64,000 nt of DNA from CAIWAH01 sp964602595 (GCA_964602595.1 CAZRRO010000019.1:62001-126000), one strand, 5' to 3'; positions 44,755 through 53,053 are shown, counted from the stretch's first letter. Numbers and translations are program-made. The notes: a model not told the origin generated them from the letters alone.

Positions 44755-46242
44755 ATGAACCCCATCGAAATCCCCGTCAGTGAACTCAAGGCCGCCCTGC
44801 CTGGCCTCAAGCAAGTCATCCCGCGCAAGGTAGTCCTTCCCATCCTCGGTTGCGTCCGCGTATGCCGACAGAGAAGCGGACGGCTCACCCTGCAAGCCAC
44901 CGACCTCAGCTCCACGGCCACGTATGCCACCCAGCTTGCGGCCGACAATGACCCGGGCGTGCTGCTTGTGCCCGGCGAAACTCTGGCCCAAGTGCTCAAA
45001 GGAGCCGCCAAGGACGACGTGATCCAATTGGTGCCCGATGAACAGCAGCCCCATATCCGTCATCGGGTGGCCGGCAATTGGCTGGAGAAACCATTCCCCG
45101 TCTTCAAGGACGAGGAATGGCCAACCTTGGTGAACCTCGACGGTGAGGCGATGCCCTTGCCACCCGAGCTCCCCTCGACGCTGAAGTCCTCCTTCGCCTT
45201 TATGGGCGATGAATCCCGTCAGTCACTGCATGGAGCCTGGCTGGATGTGGAAGATCCGCAGGCCCATTACGTGATGGCCGCGAACGGCCGTGCCCTCTTC
45301 ACCGCGAATTCATTCACGTTCGGGCTGAAGGAATCCCTGCTCGTGCCCTACCACCGGTTCCTTGAATGGGACGGCTTTCAGACGGACGGAGCGTGGCAGC
45401 TGCGGTTGAAACCCAAGCAGCCGAAGCAACCCGGTTACCTCCAACTCAACAGCGCGCATTGGACCTACCTGGCCCAATTGTCGGAGGCTAATCCGGTGGG
45501 CTGGCGCAATGCGTTACCCGGTGCTGGCCAAACCCGGGTCCGTTTCAGCGAGGACTGCGCCAAGGGCCTGCTCGAATTGCTGCCTCGGCTCCCGTTCCTG
45601 CCGGATGGCAATTTCCGGTGCGAACTCCGGTTCAGCGAAAGCCTGAGCACCGTTACCGGCCGGGCCACGGACCATTCCAACACGGTCGAATTGATCGGCC
45701 TGAAGGTGGAAGGACCGGCCGTCGCCCTCGCGGTGAACCGGAACTTTGTGCTCGGGGCCATGAAGCTCGGACTGCGCGAACTGGAACTGACCGATGATCG
45801 CACTCCGCTGTTGTTCCGGACTGGAGGTCGCCGACTCGTGGTGATGCCCCTGCGGCTGGAGAGCGAGGCAACCCCACCCACTGCGCCGCCACCGGCTAAT
45901 CCGACCAATGAAATGCCAGCCCCAAAACCGGAACCGATGAGTGATCCGGAACCGGAATCCCCTGTCTCACCAACCAACCCTGAACCTCAACCTGCAACCC
46001 CAACCCCTGATCCCATGAGCCAGACCGCTCCCGCCAAACCCACGACCACCGAAGCGCCCAGTGCCCTCCGACAAGCCATCACCAAGCTCGAAGGCCTGAA
46101 GGAGAACGTGAAGGGCATCCTCACCGACCTGAACGAAATGCTGAAGGTGCTGCATGTCGCCCAGAGGGAACAACGCGCCGCGGACCGGGAAGTCGAGGAA
46201 GTCCGCGCTGCCCTCGAAGCCATCAAGAAACTCCGCGTGTAA
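44755..46242 (+). CDS. Sliding-clamp (DnaN) homologue with coiled-coil tail
   Basis: 495 residues. About residues 1-375 match the three-domain beta clamp: IEIPVSELKAALPGLKQVIP, KVVLPILGCVRV, SGRLTLQATDLSSTATY and LVVMPLRLES at the clamp C-terminus. A Pro-rich linker (TAPPPANPTNEMPAPKPEP) and a C-terminal coiled coil (LRQAITKLEGLKENVKGILT and REQRAADREVEEVRAALEAI) are added. A normal clamp is about 370 residues, so the tail is extra. It should tether element enzymes to DNA. Confidence 0.82.
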   Translation: MNPIEIPVSELKAALPGLKQVIPRKVVLPILGCVRVCRQRSGRLTLQATDLSSTATYATQLAADNDPGVLLVPGETLAQVLKGAAKDDVIQLVPDEQQPHIRHRVAGNWLEKPFPVFKDEEWPTLVNLDGEAMPLPPELPSTLKSSFAFMGDESRQSLHGAWLDVEDPQAHYVMAANGRALFTANSFTFGLKESLLVPYHRFLEWDGFQTDGAWQLRLKPKQPKQPGYLQLNSAHWTYLAQLSEANPVGWRNALPGAGQTRVRFSEDCAKGLLELLPRLPFLPDGNFRCELRFSESLSTVTGRATDHSNTVELIGLKVEGPAVALAVNRNFVLGAMKLGLRELELTDDRTPLLFRTGGRRLVVMPLRLESEATPPTAPPPANPTNEMPAPKPEPMSDPEPESPVSPTNPEPQPATPTPDPMSQTAPAKPTTTEAPSALRQAITKLEGLKENVKGILTDLNEMLKVLHVAQREQRAADREVEEVRAALEAIKKLRV

Positions 46243-46272
46243 CCCGTTCCCTCCATCCCCAACCCACTGCTG

Positions 46273-46310
46273 GCCGGGCCGGTTCTCCTTCACGGGAGGA
46301 CTGGCCCGGC
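46273..46310 (+). terminator. Long GC hairpin after the clamp gene
   Basis: GCCGGGCCGGTTCTCC pairs with GGGAGGACTGGCCCGGC (16 pairs). There is no T-run, so it may slow transcription or protect the mRNA. Confidence 0.5.
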
Positions 46311-46354
46311 TGGCTTCCGGAGTTCCCGTGCGCCCACCTGTTAACCCTACCCCC

Positions 46355-46468
46355 ATGCTGATCGTCGGCGGCTTCTGCGTAATCCTGGTCTACTACCTGT
46401 GGCCCTACCTGATCGCCAGCCTCGCCCTGATCGGCCTCTACCACCTCTGGACCCTCAGCCAAAAATGA
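46355..46468 (+). CDS. 37-residue single-helix membrane peptide
   Basis: MLIVGGFCVILVYYLWPYLI continues as one hydrophobic helix and ends TLSQK. The stop TGA overlaps the ATG of the next gene. Such a short ORF is easily missed; the coupling supports it. Confidence 0.55.
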   Translation: MLIVGGFCVILVYYLWPYLIASLALIGLYHLWTLSQK

Positions 46469-47475
46469 ATCCCGATCCCCAACTGCTTTCCGTGCTCACC
46501 CGCTCCGGTGTCCTGCTCAACGTGCAGGTCCGTTACTGGCGCGGCTGCAAGAAACTCAAACCCGAGGACCTTGGACTCCGTGCGGACCAGGTATCCGACC
46601 GGCTCATCAGCCTCGGCCATAAACGCCTGTTGCCGAAGGATGCCCTCAGTGAACTCGCCCTGATCGAAGGCCGCGCCCATGCCTTGGTCGAACAGAACAC
46701 CTTCCCGTTCCTCAATGGCCTCGGGCATTTCCTCCCGAATGCCAAACTGGAGGAAGTCACCCAGCGACTGAAAGGGCTCGAAAACGAGTTCTGGCAGGCC
46801 AAGGAACGCTTTCTCGGCCGATATGGTCTCCTGAGGCTCAACGCAGCCGAGGAATGGCGTGGCGTGGCAAAGAAGCTGACTCCCCATGTGGATACGTTGG
46901 TCGCCGCCATTGAAGCGTCCTTCCCGTTGCTGAAGAACATGCAGCCGCACTTCGGTTTCCATACCACGCTCTTCCAGTTGGCTTTGCCGGAGTCTCTGGG
47001 CATGGAGCTATTGGAACTCGCCGATCAGCAGGCGGTCATCCAGGCCCGGAATACAGCCGCCAAGGAAGCCGGCCAACAACTCCGCCAGCAGACCGAGGCG
47101 TTTGTCGGTGAGTGTGTGGCCACGTTGCGCGAACAGACGGCAACCCTGTGCGAGGAAATGCTGCAATCCATCCGCACAAGTGAAGCCGGCGTGCATCAGA
47201 AGACGCTCAACCGGCTGGTGCGGTTCATCGAGCAGTTCAAGGCCATGAACTTTGCCGGTGACACGGTGCTGGAACAACAGCTCGAAACGGTGCGCCGGGA
47301 ACTCCTGAGCAAGACGGCGGAGGAATATCGGGACAGCCGGACGGCCAGACAGCGGTTGACCCAGGGTTTGGGCCAGCTTGCGGAACAGGCGCGTGCCTTG
47401 GTCCATGCGGATACCACCGAGATCCGGCAACGGTTCGGGGAATTGGGGCGGAGACGCTTCAGCCTCGCGGCCTGA
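46465..47475 (+). CDS. DUF3150-like protein
   Basis: 336 residues from the ATG at 46465. The pattern VLLNVQVRYWRGCKKLKPED, SLGHKRLLPKDALSELALIE and NTFPFLNGLGHFLPNAKLEE resembles DUF3150 proteins, which sit beside MoxR-type AAA+ ATPases and VWA proteins in many genomes. The long C-terminal half is coiled-coil-like. Role unknown. Confidence 0.65.
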   Translation: MNPDPQLLSVLTRSGVLLNVQVRYWRGCKKLKPEDLGLRADQVSDRLISLGHKRLLPKDALSELALIEGRAHALVEQNTFPFLNGLGHFLPNAKLEEVTQRLKGLENEFWQAKERFLGRYGLLRLNAAEEWRGVAKKLTPHVDTLVAAIEASFPLLKNMQPHFGFHTTLFQLALPESLGMELLELADQQAVIQARNTAAKEAGQQLRQQTEAFVGECVATLREQTATLCEEMLQSIRTSEAGVHQKTLNRLVRFIEQFKAMNFAGDTVLEQQLETVRRELLSKTAEEYRDSRTARQRLTQGLGQLAEQARALVHADTTEIRQRFGELGRRRFSLAA

Positions 47476-47507
47476 ATAAACAGCGAAGAACTCAACCACC
47501 GCCCACC

Positions 47508-47954
47508 ATGGCCGACTACTACACGAACTTCAGCGTGATCGTGGGACTGCCCAACCACGAAGCCCAAACCTACGCCCTGCAACTCCATGAACGGATGCAG
47601 GAGGAAACCGACGACGAAACCCGCCCCGAAGACATTCCGGAGCTGATCTGGGAATGCCGGGAGGACTGGCATTTCGAGTGTGTGGCCGAAGGCACCGCGG
47701 AACAGCCCTCGATCTGGTTGCATTCCAGCAATGGTGCCATGGATGCGGCCTGTGCCTTCATCCGACATCTGCTCCAACAGTTCCAACTCAAGGAACCAGT
47801 GACGTTGGAATGGTCGCATGACTGTTCCAAACCTCGCACTGATGCCTTTGGTGGCGGAGCTGCCTTCATCACGGCCAAGAGCATCCGGACCTTCACCACG
47901 GGCGAATGGCTCAACCGACAAATGAAACGGCATCAACGGCAGAATCCAACCTGA
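47508..47954 (+). CDS. Unknown conserved protein
   Basis: 148 residues beginning MADYYTNFSVIVGLPNHEAQ with WHFECVAEGTAEQPSIWLHS. I recall similar sequences in phage and plasmid gene sets but no function. An alpha-beta fold is likely. A terminator follows 22 bp after the stop. Confidence 0.6.
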   Translation: MADYYTNFSVIVGLPNHEAQTYALQLHERMQEETDDETRPEDIPELIWECREDWHFECVAEGTAEQPSIWLHSSNGAMDAACAFIRHLLQQFQLKEPVTLEWSHDCSKPRTDAFGGGAAFITAKSIRTFTTGEWLNRQMKRHQRQNPT

Positions 47955-47975
47955 CCGTCCAAACCAACCAACACA

Positions 47976-48010
47976 GGGCATCCGGAGTCATTCGGGTGCC
48001 TTTTCGTTTT
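47976..48010 (+). terminator. Terminator, first of a repeated pair
   Basis: GGCATCCG (47977-47984) pairs with CGGGTGCC (47993-48000), then TTTTCGTTTT. It is nearly the same as the hairpin at 48476, including the loop GAGTCAT. Confidence 0.75.
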
Positions 48011-48047
48011 CGATCCACTCACGACAACCCCCCGATCCAATCATCCA

Positions 48048-48449
48048 ATGGGCGACCGCTGCCACATGACCGTGACCTGCCGCCGAGCAGACATGGCCCA
48101 CTTTGAAGAACTCGGCTTCGCTCCCGACGAATATGGTCCGGCTACTGGGCTACTCGTGGAAATGACCGACGAGGAAGCCAATTACGGGCATGCCGATCAG
48201 CTGCCCACCCACGTTCCGTTCCTCGGCTGGAATGGTCCCGGCGACAATTACGGTCCCTATCTGTTCGCCTGTGATGGCCAGCAGTTCGTCGAGGTTCCCG
48301 GCAGCGACCATTCCTTCGGCATCGATTGGGATTTTGCGAAAGGAGAACCCACGCCCCAGAGCATTGCGAAGATCCGCGAATACCTCGTCCTGCGAAAGAA
48401 GGTCCAACGCCTGTTCAAGCAGTTGAGGCGAAGGCGACCCCCAACCTGA
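48048..48449 (+). CDS. Unknown protein
   Basis: 133 residues: MGDRCHMTVTCRRADMAHFE, then LLVEMTDEEANYGHADQLPT and GWNGPGDNYGPYLFACDGQQ. A conserved-looking small domain with many aromatic residues; family not recognised. It is surrounded by two copies of the same terminator hairpin. Confidence 0.6.
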   Translation: MGDRCHMTVTCRRADMAHFEELGFAPDEYGPATGLLVEMTDEEANYGHADQLPTHVPFLGWNGPGDNYGPYLFACDGQQFVEVPGSDHSFGIDWDFAKGEPTPQSIAKIREYLVLRKKVQRLFKQLRRRRPPT

Positions 48450-48475
48450 AACCAGCCAACATCCCCAACACCACA

Positions 48476-48506
48476 GGGCACTCGGAGTCATCTGGGTGCC
48501 CTTTTG
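48476..48506 (+). terminator. Terminator, second of a repeated pair
   Basis: GGGCAC pairs with GTGCCC, extended by wobble pairs, then TTTTGCC. The loop GAGTCAT is identical to the first copy. Confidence 0.65.
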
Positions 48507-48545
48507 CCATCTCACAACTCCCCAATCCCAAACTTCATCTCCGAA

Positions 48546-48842
48546 ATGAGTCACGCCATCCGCTTCAGCACGCTCCTCAGCCAGCACGGTCCGCTGAAAC
48601 TCGCCAAGGAATGCAGCCAACCCGAATGGGAGGCGGCCCTGCGGGAACGCCGTTTCCTCACCGTGTATCACTCCGAGAACGACTGGTGCACCCCCGTGGT
48701 TGGCTTCATCGGCCAGCACGGCTGCGTGAACACGCTCTGCAAGGTGGTGTTCACCCGTCCCGTGCCACCCACAACCCATCAGGTCATCGGCATGAAAGAC
48801 AACGAGGCTGCGTTTGCCTTGGTCAACCCCGACATCGCTTGA
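48546..48842 (+). CDS. Unknown protein
   Basis: 98 residues from the ATG at 48546 (MSHAIRFSTLLSQHGPLKLA, then WCTPVVGFIGQHGCVNTLCK). No family recognised. Short alpha-beta protein. Its position fits the accessory part of the AAA+ module downstream. Confidence 0.55.
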   Translation: MSHAIRFSTLLSQHGPLKLAKECSQPEWEAALRERRFLTVYHSENDWCTPVVGFIGQHGCVNTLCKVVFTRPVPPTTHQVIGMKDNEAAFALVNPDIA

Positions 48843-48913
48843 AGCCGATCAATCGCCGGTGCCCTTTTGCTTTACCCCCAATCGTCCTTCGGAAATCGAA
48901 ACTCGAAAATCCC

Positions 48914-49288
48914 ATGAGCCACTACACGACCATCCAGACCCAGATCAAAAACGTCGATGCCCTGAAAGCCGCCTGTGCCGAACTGAACCTGCCCATGGAG
49001 GCGAATGCCTTGGCGCGCGGATATGCCCAACCCCTCAAAGGCGAACACGTCATCCGCTTGAAAGGTCCCTACGACATTGCGGTGAACCCTCAGCCCGATG
49101 GCACCCACAGCCTCACGACGGATTGGTGGAACGGCCATGTGGAGCGCGAAGTCGGAAACGGCTTTGGCAAGCTGCTCCAACTCTACGGCGTTCACCAAGC
49201 GACCCTGACTGCCCGTAGGCGCGGTTATTTGGTGCAACGCAAGCCACAGGCCAACGGCGCCATCAAACTCGTCCTCACCCAAGCCTGA
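48914..49288 (+). CDS. DUF1257 (Ycf35-like) protein
   Basis: 124 residues from the ATG at 48914. MSHYTTIQTQIKNVDALKAA, then VIRLKGPYDIAVNPQPDG and GFGKLLQLYGV match DUF1257, the family of plastid Ycf35. It stands 3 bp before a DUF2997 gene, the usual arrangement. Biochemical role unknown. Confidence 0.8.
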   Translation: MSHYTTIQTQIKNVDALKAACAELNLPMEANALARGYAQPLKGEHVIRLKGPYDIAVNPQPDGTHSLTTDWWNGHVEREVGNGFGKLLQLYGVHQATLTARRRGYLVQRKPQANGAIKLVLTQA

Positions 49289-49291
49289 GCC

Positions 49292-49486
49292 ATGAAACCC
49301 AGCATCGAAATCCTTATCCAGCCGACCGGCGAACTTCAGGTCGAAGGCATCGGGTTCAAGGGCTCGGACTGCGAACTGGCCACCCAAGCGATTGAAACTG
49401 CCTTGGGGGTCACGAAGACCAAGCAAAGGAAGCCTGAGTATCACCAACGACAGGCCGCCAAACCTCAACTGCGAATCACTCGATGA
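49292..49486 (+). CDS. DUF2997 protein
   Basis: 64 residues. IEILIQPTGELQVEGIGFKG, then CELATQAIETALG is the DUF2997 signature. Its stop overlaps the next start (ATGA). Small partner of DUF1257 proteins; function unknown. Confidence 0.8.
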   Translation: MKPSIEILIQPTGELQVEGIGFKGSDCELATQAIETALGVTKTKQRKPEYHQRQAAKPQLRITR

Positions 49487-49704
49487 CCCTCACGATCCAG
49501 CCCAACGGCGACATCGGCTGTTTCTACACCGAAGCCATCGATCTCCGTGAACTTGGGGAACTGACGGTTTCGCGCGCCAGTCACGTCGAGTTCAAGCACG
49601 ACACGCAGCAGTGGGAAGTCCGCAACCTGACTGGTGTGGTCCTGCATCAACACTCGTCCCGTTCCGAATGCCTGGAATGGGAACGACAGCACTTCGACAC
49701 ATGA
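49483..49704 (+). CDS. Small unknown protein of the DUF1257 module
   Basis: 73 residues: MTLTIQPNGDIGCFYTEAID, then RASHVEFKHDTQQWEVRNLT. The second part resembles a small beta-sheet domain found in similar modules. Overlaps both neighbours by 4 bp, so it is coupled. Confidence 0.65.
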   Translation: MTLTIQPNGDIGCFYTEAIDLRELGELTVSRASHVEFKHDTQQWEVRNLTGVVLHQHSSRSECLEWERQHFDT

Positions 49705-50006
49705 GCCAACCCATCCAGCAGGTCTGGCGGTTTACCTCCGACTCCGACCCGAACAAGGAATACGAAACCCTCCGCTACTCCGATGGCTCCACGTCCTGCA
49801 ACTGTGCGGGCTGGACTCGTCGGGTAGGTCCGGAGGGTGCCCGTTCCTGCAAGCATACGCGCCTCGTTGATCTCAATCGCGCGGATGCCCTGTGTGTTGC
49901 CACCCACAACTACGCCCAACCTCAACCCCTCGTTCAACGCCATGTCCCCAAGAAAATCATCCCAGCTCCCGTCCCCCGACTCGGTCGCCGTCGGTTCGTC
50001 CTCTGA
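49701..50006 (+). CDS. SWIM-type zinc-finger protein
   Basis: 101 residues from the ATG at 49701. The finger reads CNCAGWTRR, then SCKHTRLVD (CxC...CxH), the SWIM pattern used for DNA or protein contact. The C-terminus is basic (RLGRRRFVL). The 3' end overlaps the AAA+ gene by 65 bp, an unusually long overlap. Confidence 0.75.
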   Translation: MSQPIQQVWRFTSDSDPNKEYETLRYSDGSTSCNCAGWTRRVGPEGARSCKHTRLVDLNRADALCVATHNYAQPQPLVQRHVPKKIIPAPVPRLGRRRFVL

Positions 50007-51501
50007 ATTCGTCCGTTCCCTGGTCCATCACCTCAAGGCAGGTTTTCCCGGCCTGTATCTGGTGTCCTCGGAAGAGCAACGGGTGGAGTCAGAATTACGG
50101 CAGGTCGCCCAACTGACCAATTTCCAGCTCTACTTCTGGACCACCGTCAGCGGCCTGTTCGATGTCGCCAAGGAAACCAGCGAAGCCTGCCTTGATCCGT
50201 TGGAAGCCCTCGAAGCCATCGGTTCTTTGCCAGAGAGATCCGTGGTGCTCCTGAAGGACTTCCACCTCTACCTGCAGGACCCCAATCCGATCCTGCTGCG
50301 TAAACTCAAGGATACCCTGGCCGTCGCGAAGACGAAGAATCGCACCCTGCTGATCCTTGGCTGCCGGCTTTGCCTGCCGCCGGAGATTGAACGGGAAATC
50401 ACCGTGCTGGAGTTCAACCTACCCAGTGCGGACCAATTGAACCTCGTGCTCAATGGCATCCTGGAATCGGAGGCGAAGATACCGCGGCCCAACAACCGCG
50501 AAGCCATTCTCGCCGCCCTCTCTGGCCTGACTACCCAGGAAGCCGAAAATGCGCTCGCCCTGTCCTTCATTGAACTGGGTAACTTGGATCCGGTCCGTCT
50601 CGGTCAGCTCAAGGCCCAGTCGGTGAAGAAACAGGGTTTGGTGGAATTGGTGGAACGGGTCCCTTCGCTGGATGGCATCGGTGGCTTGGACCGGTTGAAG
50701 GGATGGCTCCTGAAACGCCGGAAAGCGTTCACCCCGGAAGCCAAGGCGTTCGGACTGCCCTCGCCATCCGGACTGCTGATCCTCGGTTTGCCCGGTTGTG
50801 GGAAAAGCCACTGTGCCAAGGCGACGGCCAACGTGTTTGGGGTGCCCTTGCTGCGCTTGGATGCCGGCAAGCTGTTCGCCGGTCTGGTCGGGGCCAGTGA
50901 AGCCAACCTGCGCAGTGTCCTGCAAACCGCCGAAGCCATTGCGCCCTGTTGCCTGTGGGTAGACGAACTGGAGAAGGCATTGGCAGGTTCCCAATCGTCC
51001 GGCTCCACGGATGGGGGAACCACCGCCCGTATCCTCGGTTCGTTGCTGAGCTGGATGCAGGAGAAGACGGCCCCGGTGTTTGTCGTCGCCACCGCCAACG
51101 ATGTCTCGAAGCTGCCTCCCGAATTGCTGCGCAAGGGTCGCTTTGACGAGGTGTTCTTCGTGGACCTGCCTCACCAGGAGGAACGCGAGGAGATCTGGCG
51201 CATTGTGATCTCCGACTACGACCGTGACCCGGATGACTTCGACCTGAAACAACTGGCCAAGGCGACCGAAGGGTTTACCGGGGGAGAGATCCGCTTTGCC
51301 TTCTTCGACGCGCTCTTTGAGGCGTTTGAGGCGGAAGCTGAACCGGATGACCTGGGGATTGCGCGAGTGCTGGGCGGGTCGGTGCCGTTGTCGAAGCTTA
51401 TGGCCGAACCCATCCAGCAGCTCCGGCAATGGGCCAGGAACCATGCCCGATCCGCCACGACTCCCTTGCCTGAAACGAAGGGGAGGGCGTTGGTGGTGTG
51501 A
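49942..51501 (+). CDS. Ycf46-like AAA+ ATPase
   Basis: 519 residues from the ATG at 49942. The N-terminal half is the Ycf46-type domain (FVRSLVHHLKAGFPGLYLVS, RSVVLLKDFHLYLQDPNPIL), followed by an AAA+ core: LGLPGCGKS near residues 285-291, CLWVDELEKAL (Walker B) near 340, FVVATANDVSKLPPELLRKG and the arginine-finger region RFDEVFF. It probably remodels a protein or DNA complex with the DUF1257, DUF2997 and SWIM proteins. Followed by a terminator. Confidence 0.85.
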   Translation: MSPRKSSQLPSPDSVAVGSSSEFVRSLVHHLKAGFPGLYLVSSEEQRVESELRQVAQLTNFQLYFWTTVSGLFDVAKETSEACLDPLEALEAIGSLPERSVVLLKDFHLYLQDPNPILLRKLKDTLAVAKTKNRTLLILGCRLCLPPEIEREITVLEFNLPSADQLNLVLNGILESEAKIPRPNNREAILAALSGLTTQEAENALALSFIELGNLDPVRLGQLKAQSVKKQGLVELVERVPSLDGIGGLDRLKGWLLKRRKAFTPEAKAFGLPSPSGLLILGLPGCGKSHCAKATANVFGVPLLRLDAGKLFAGLVGASEANLRSVLQTAEAIAPCCLWVDELEKALAGSQSSGSTDGGTTARILGSLLSWMQEKTAPVFVVATANDVSKLPPELLRKGRFDEVFFVDLPHQEEREEIWRIVISDYDRDPDDFDLKQLAKATEGFTGGEIRFAFFDALFEAFEAEAEPDDLGIARVLGGSVPLSKLMAEPIQQLRQWARNHARSATTPLPETKGRALVV

Positions 51502-51541
51502 GCGGTGTCTGGCCTAGCGCGGAAGAGCTCCCTCGAAGGGA

Positions 51542-51575
51542 AGAGTCTGCCGCTGGGCGGGCTCTTTTCTTTAGG
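51542..51575 (+). terminator. Terminator of the 41-51 kb block
   Basis: GAGTCTGCC pairs with GGGCGGGCTC (wobble allowed), then TTTTCTTT, 40 bp after the AAA+ stop. Confidence 0.6.
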
Positions 51576-51588
51576 GGTGAGGGCCGCA

Positions 51589-51623
51589 AAACAAAAGCCC
51601 CTCCAACAAAAGTTGGAGGGGCA
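51589..51623 (-). terminator. Perfect hairpin terminator on the minus strand
   Basis: GCCCCTCCAAC-tttt-GTTGGAGGGGC, 11 perfect pairs, followed on the minus strand by TTTTGTTTT. It ends 13 bp after the stop of the small minus-strand ORF at 51637, which supports that ORF. Confidence 0.75.
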
Positions 51624-51636
51624 GCAGACCAAACTT

Positions 51637-51837
51637 TTAGAGGAAAGTGCCTAGCAACCGGCCCACAGAGCGACCAGTCACAGCACGGGTAGCTTTCTTC
51701 CCGCGATGCCTTCCGAAAACACGCCGAGCAGAGCGACGCAGGCTTCCGCCTGACTTCGTGCTCCCGCGTCGAACGCGATGTGCCAAAACACTTCCATAGT
51801 TCCCTAAACTTATGACATCGTTAGATAATTCGACCAT
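51637..51837 (-). CDS. Small very basic protein
   Basis: 66 residues with RRGSTKSGGSLRRSARRVFG and RHRGKKATRAVTGRSVGRLL. It is short and unlike anything I know, but a textbook terminator follows directly. Probably nucleic-acid binding if real. Confidence 0.45.
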   Translation of the reverse strand: MVELSNDVISLGNYGSVLAHRVRRGSTKSGGSLRRSARRVFGRHRGKKATRAVTGRSVGRLLGTFL

Positions 51838-52118
51838 AAGGACGAGCTAGCTTATCAGGAGACATTCCCTTGAGCCTGCGAGAGTTGCCTCCCGCGGGCC
51901 CGACAAAATAAGTTTAATGTCCCGGAGTTTCACCGGAACTGAGGACCATTACCTTTCGGCTACTGTCTTGCCCCCTCTGCTAGGCAGGGCAATTCGACAA
52001 GTCGCGAGAAGATCCCAAATAAGCAAGCCCCATTCGGCGAGTTCTACCAGCGTTGATGTGCCCCAATACGGGCAGGAAAACGCACATCGGTGTGGAGCCT
52101 AACGTCACACGTGAAACG
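51838..52118. other. Intergenic region with palindrome at 52100-52121
   Basis: No gene recognised. TAACGT...CACGTG...ACGTTA forms a 22-bp imperfect palindrome directly after the stop of the Mrr-type gene (minus strand). The left part is AT-richer and may carry the promoter of the small basic protein. Confidence 0.4.
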
Positions 52119-52955
52119 TTACACCGACCTCGTTCCGTTGCATTTCGGATAGCGCCGGCAACCCCAGAACTCGCCTCCGGCATTCGCACCTTTCTTGGCC
52201 ACGCGGATGAGCATGCCTTCGCCACAACGAGGACAGGCAGGGGCCGTGGATACCGTTTGAAATGCCAGCGCCTTGGCCTCGGGAATTGTTTGCCCCAGCG
52301 ACACCGCCAACTTCCTCTGGAAACGCCGAAGCAGGACCAGCAAGTCGTCACCGCTTACCAGCTCCATCGGCTTCCCTTCGGCAAACTCACTGGCCTCACG
52401 GGAAATGCGGCCGCTGGTGATGACGATGGCCTTGGTCGCTCCCTCTGCCATCTGCACGCCATACAGCTCTCTGACGACTGGAACCCCGACCTTCCACGAC
52501 TTCCAGTGTTTGCATTGCACCAACACCCGTTCGTTCCCTCGGGTCAGCCGGAGATCGACGCCACCATCCGGACCCGAGCCACCGCATTCCTCGACCTGGT
52601 AGCCATCTTGCCGATACACGGACGCCAGTTGCTGCTCGAATTCCTGCCACGACAGCCGGTTGACCCAGTTGAGATCCACCGTCTCGCCGACAAACTCCTG
52701 CTGTCGGTTGCGTCGTTGCCAGCTCTTGAAGCCACCCAGCAGGCAGGCGATGGCACCGAATCCCCCAAGGATCATGCCGAGAATCAGGAATGGCGGTTCC
52801 TTGAAGCCTGGGAATTGAATCCGCCCGAACAGCCAAGTGGGGAACAGGAACACGACAATTGCCCCAGGAATCGAGGTCCACGGCGGCAGGATTTGGAATA
52901 GACCGCAGCAGGCATCGAAGAAATCGTCCGCGTTTGAGCTTCGTCGTCGGGCCAT
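52119..52955 (-). CDS. Membrane-anchored Mrr-type nuclease with zinc finger
   Basis: 278 residues. Two membrane helices near the N-terminus (IPGAIVVFLFPTWLFG and FLILGMILGGFGAIACLLGG), then an Mrr_cat PD-(D/E)XK domain with FEQQLASVYRQDGYQVEECG, GPDGGVDLRL (Asp near 133) and VLVQCKHWK (QxK near 149), and a C-terminal topoisomerase-type zinc finger (CPRCGEGMLIRVAKKG, CRRYPKCNGT). It may restrict foreign DNA at the membrane. Confidence 0.85.
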   Translation of the reverse strand: MARRRSSNADDFFDACCGLFQILPPWTSIPGAIVVFLFPTWLFGRIQFPGFKEPPFLILGMILGGFGAIACLLGGFKSWQRRNRQQEFVGETVDLNWVNRLSWQEFEQQLASVYRQDGYQVEECGGSGPDGGVDLRLTRGNERVLVQCKHWKSWKVGVPVVRELYGVQMAEGATKAIVITSGRISREASEFAEGKPMELVSGDDLLVLLRRFQRKLAVSLGQTIPEAKALAFQTVSTAPACPRCGEGMLIRVAKKGANAGGEFWGCRRYPKCNGTRSV

Positions 52956-53053
52956 AGATCGGTCCAGTTTGGTGGTCGCGCAGCTTCTGTCCCATCGGTA
53001 GAAATGGGGATGGGCTGAACGTGGTTGGATCGCACGGATTTATTCCGGATCGC

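Noticed and set aside
48326..48913. N-terminal part of the 320-codon ORF
   Set aside because: Covers other genes out of frame; the DUF1257 protein starts at 48914.
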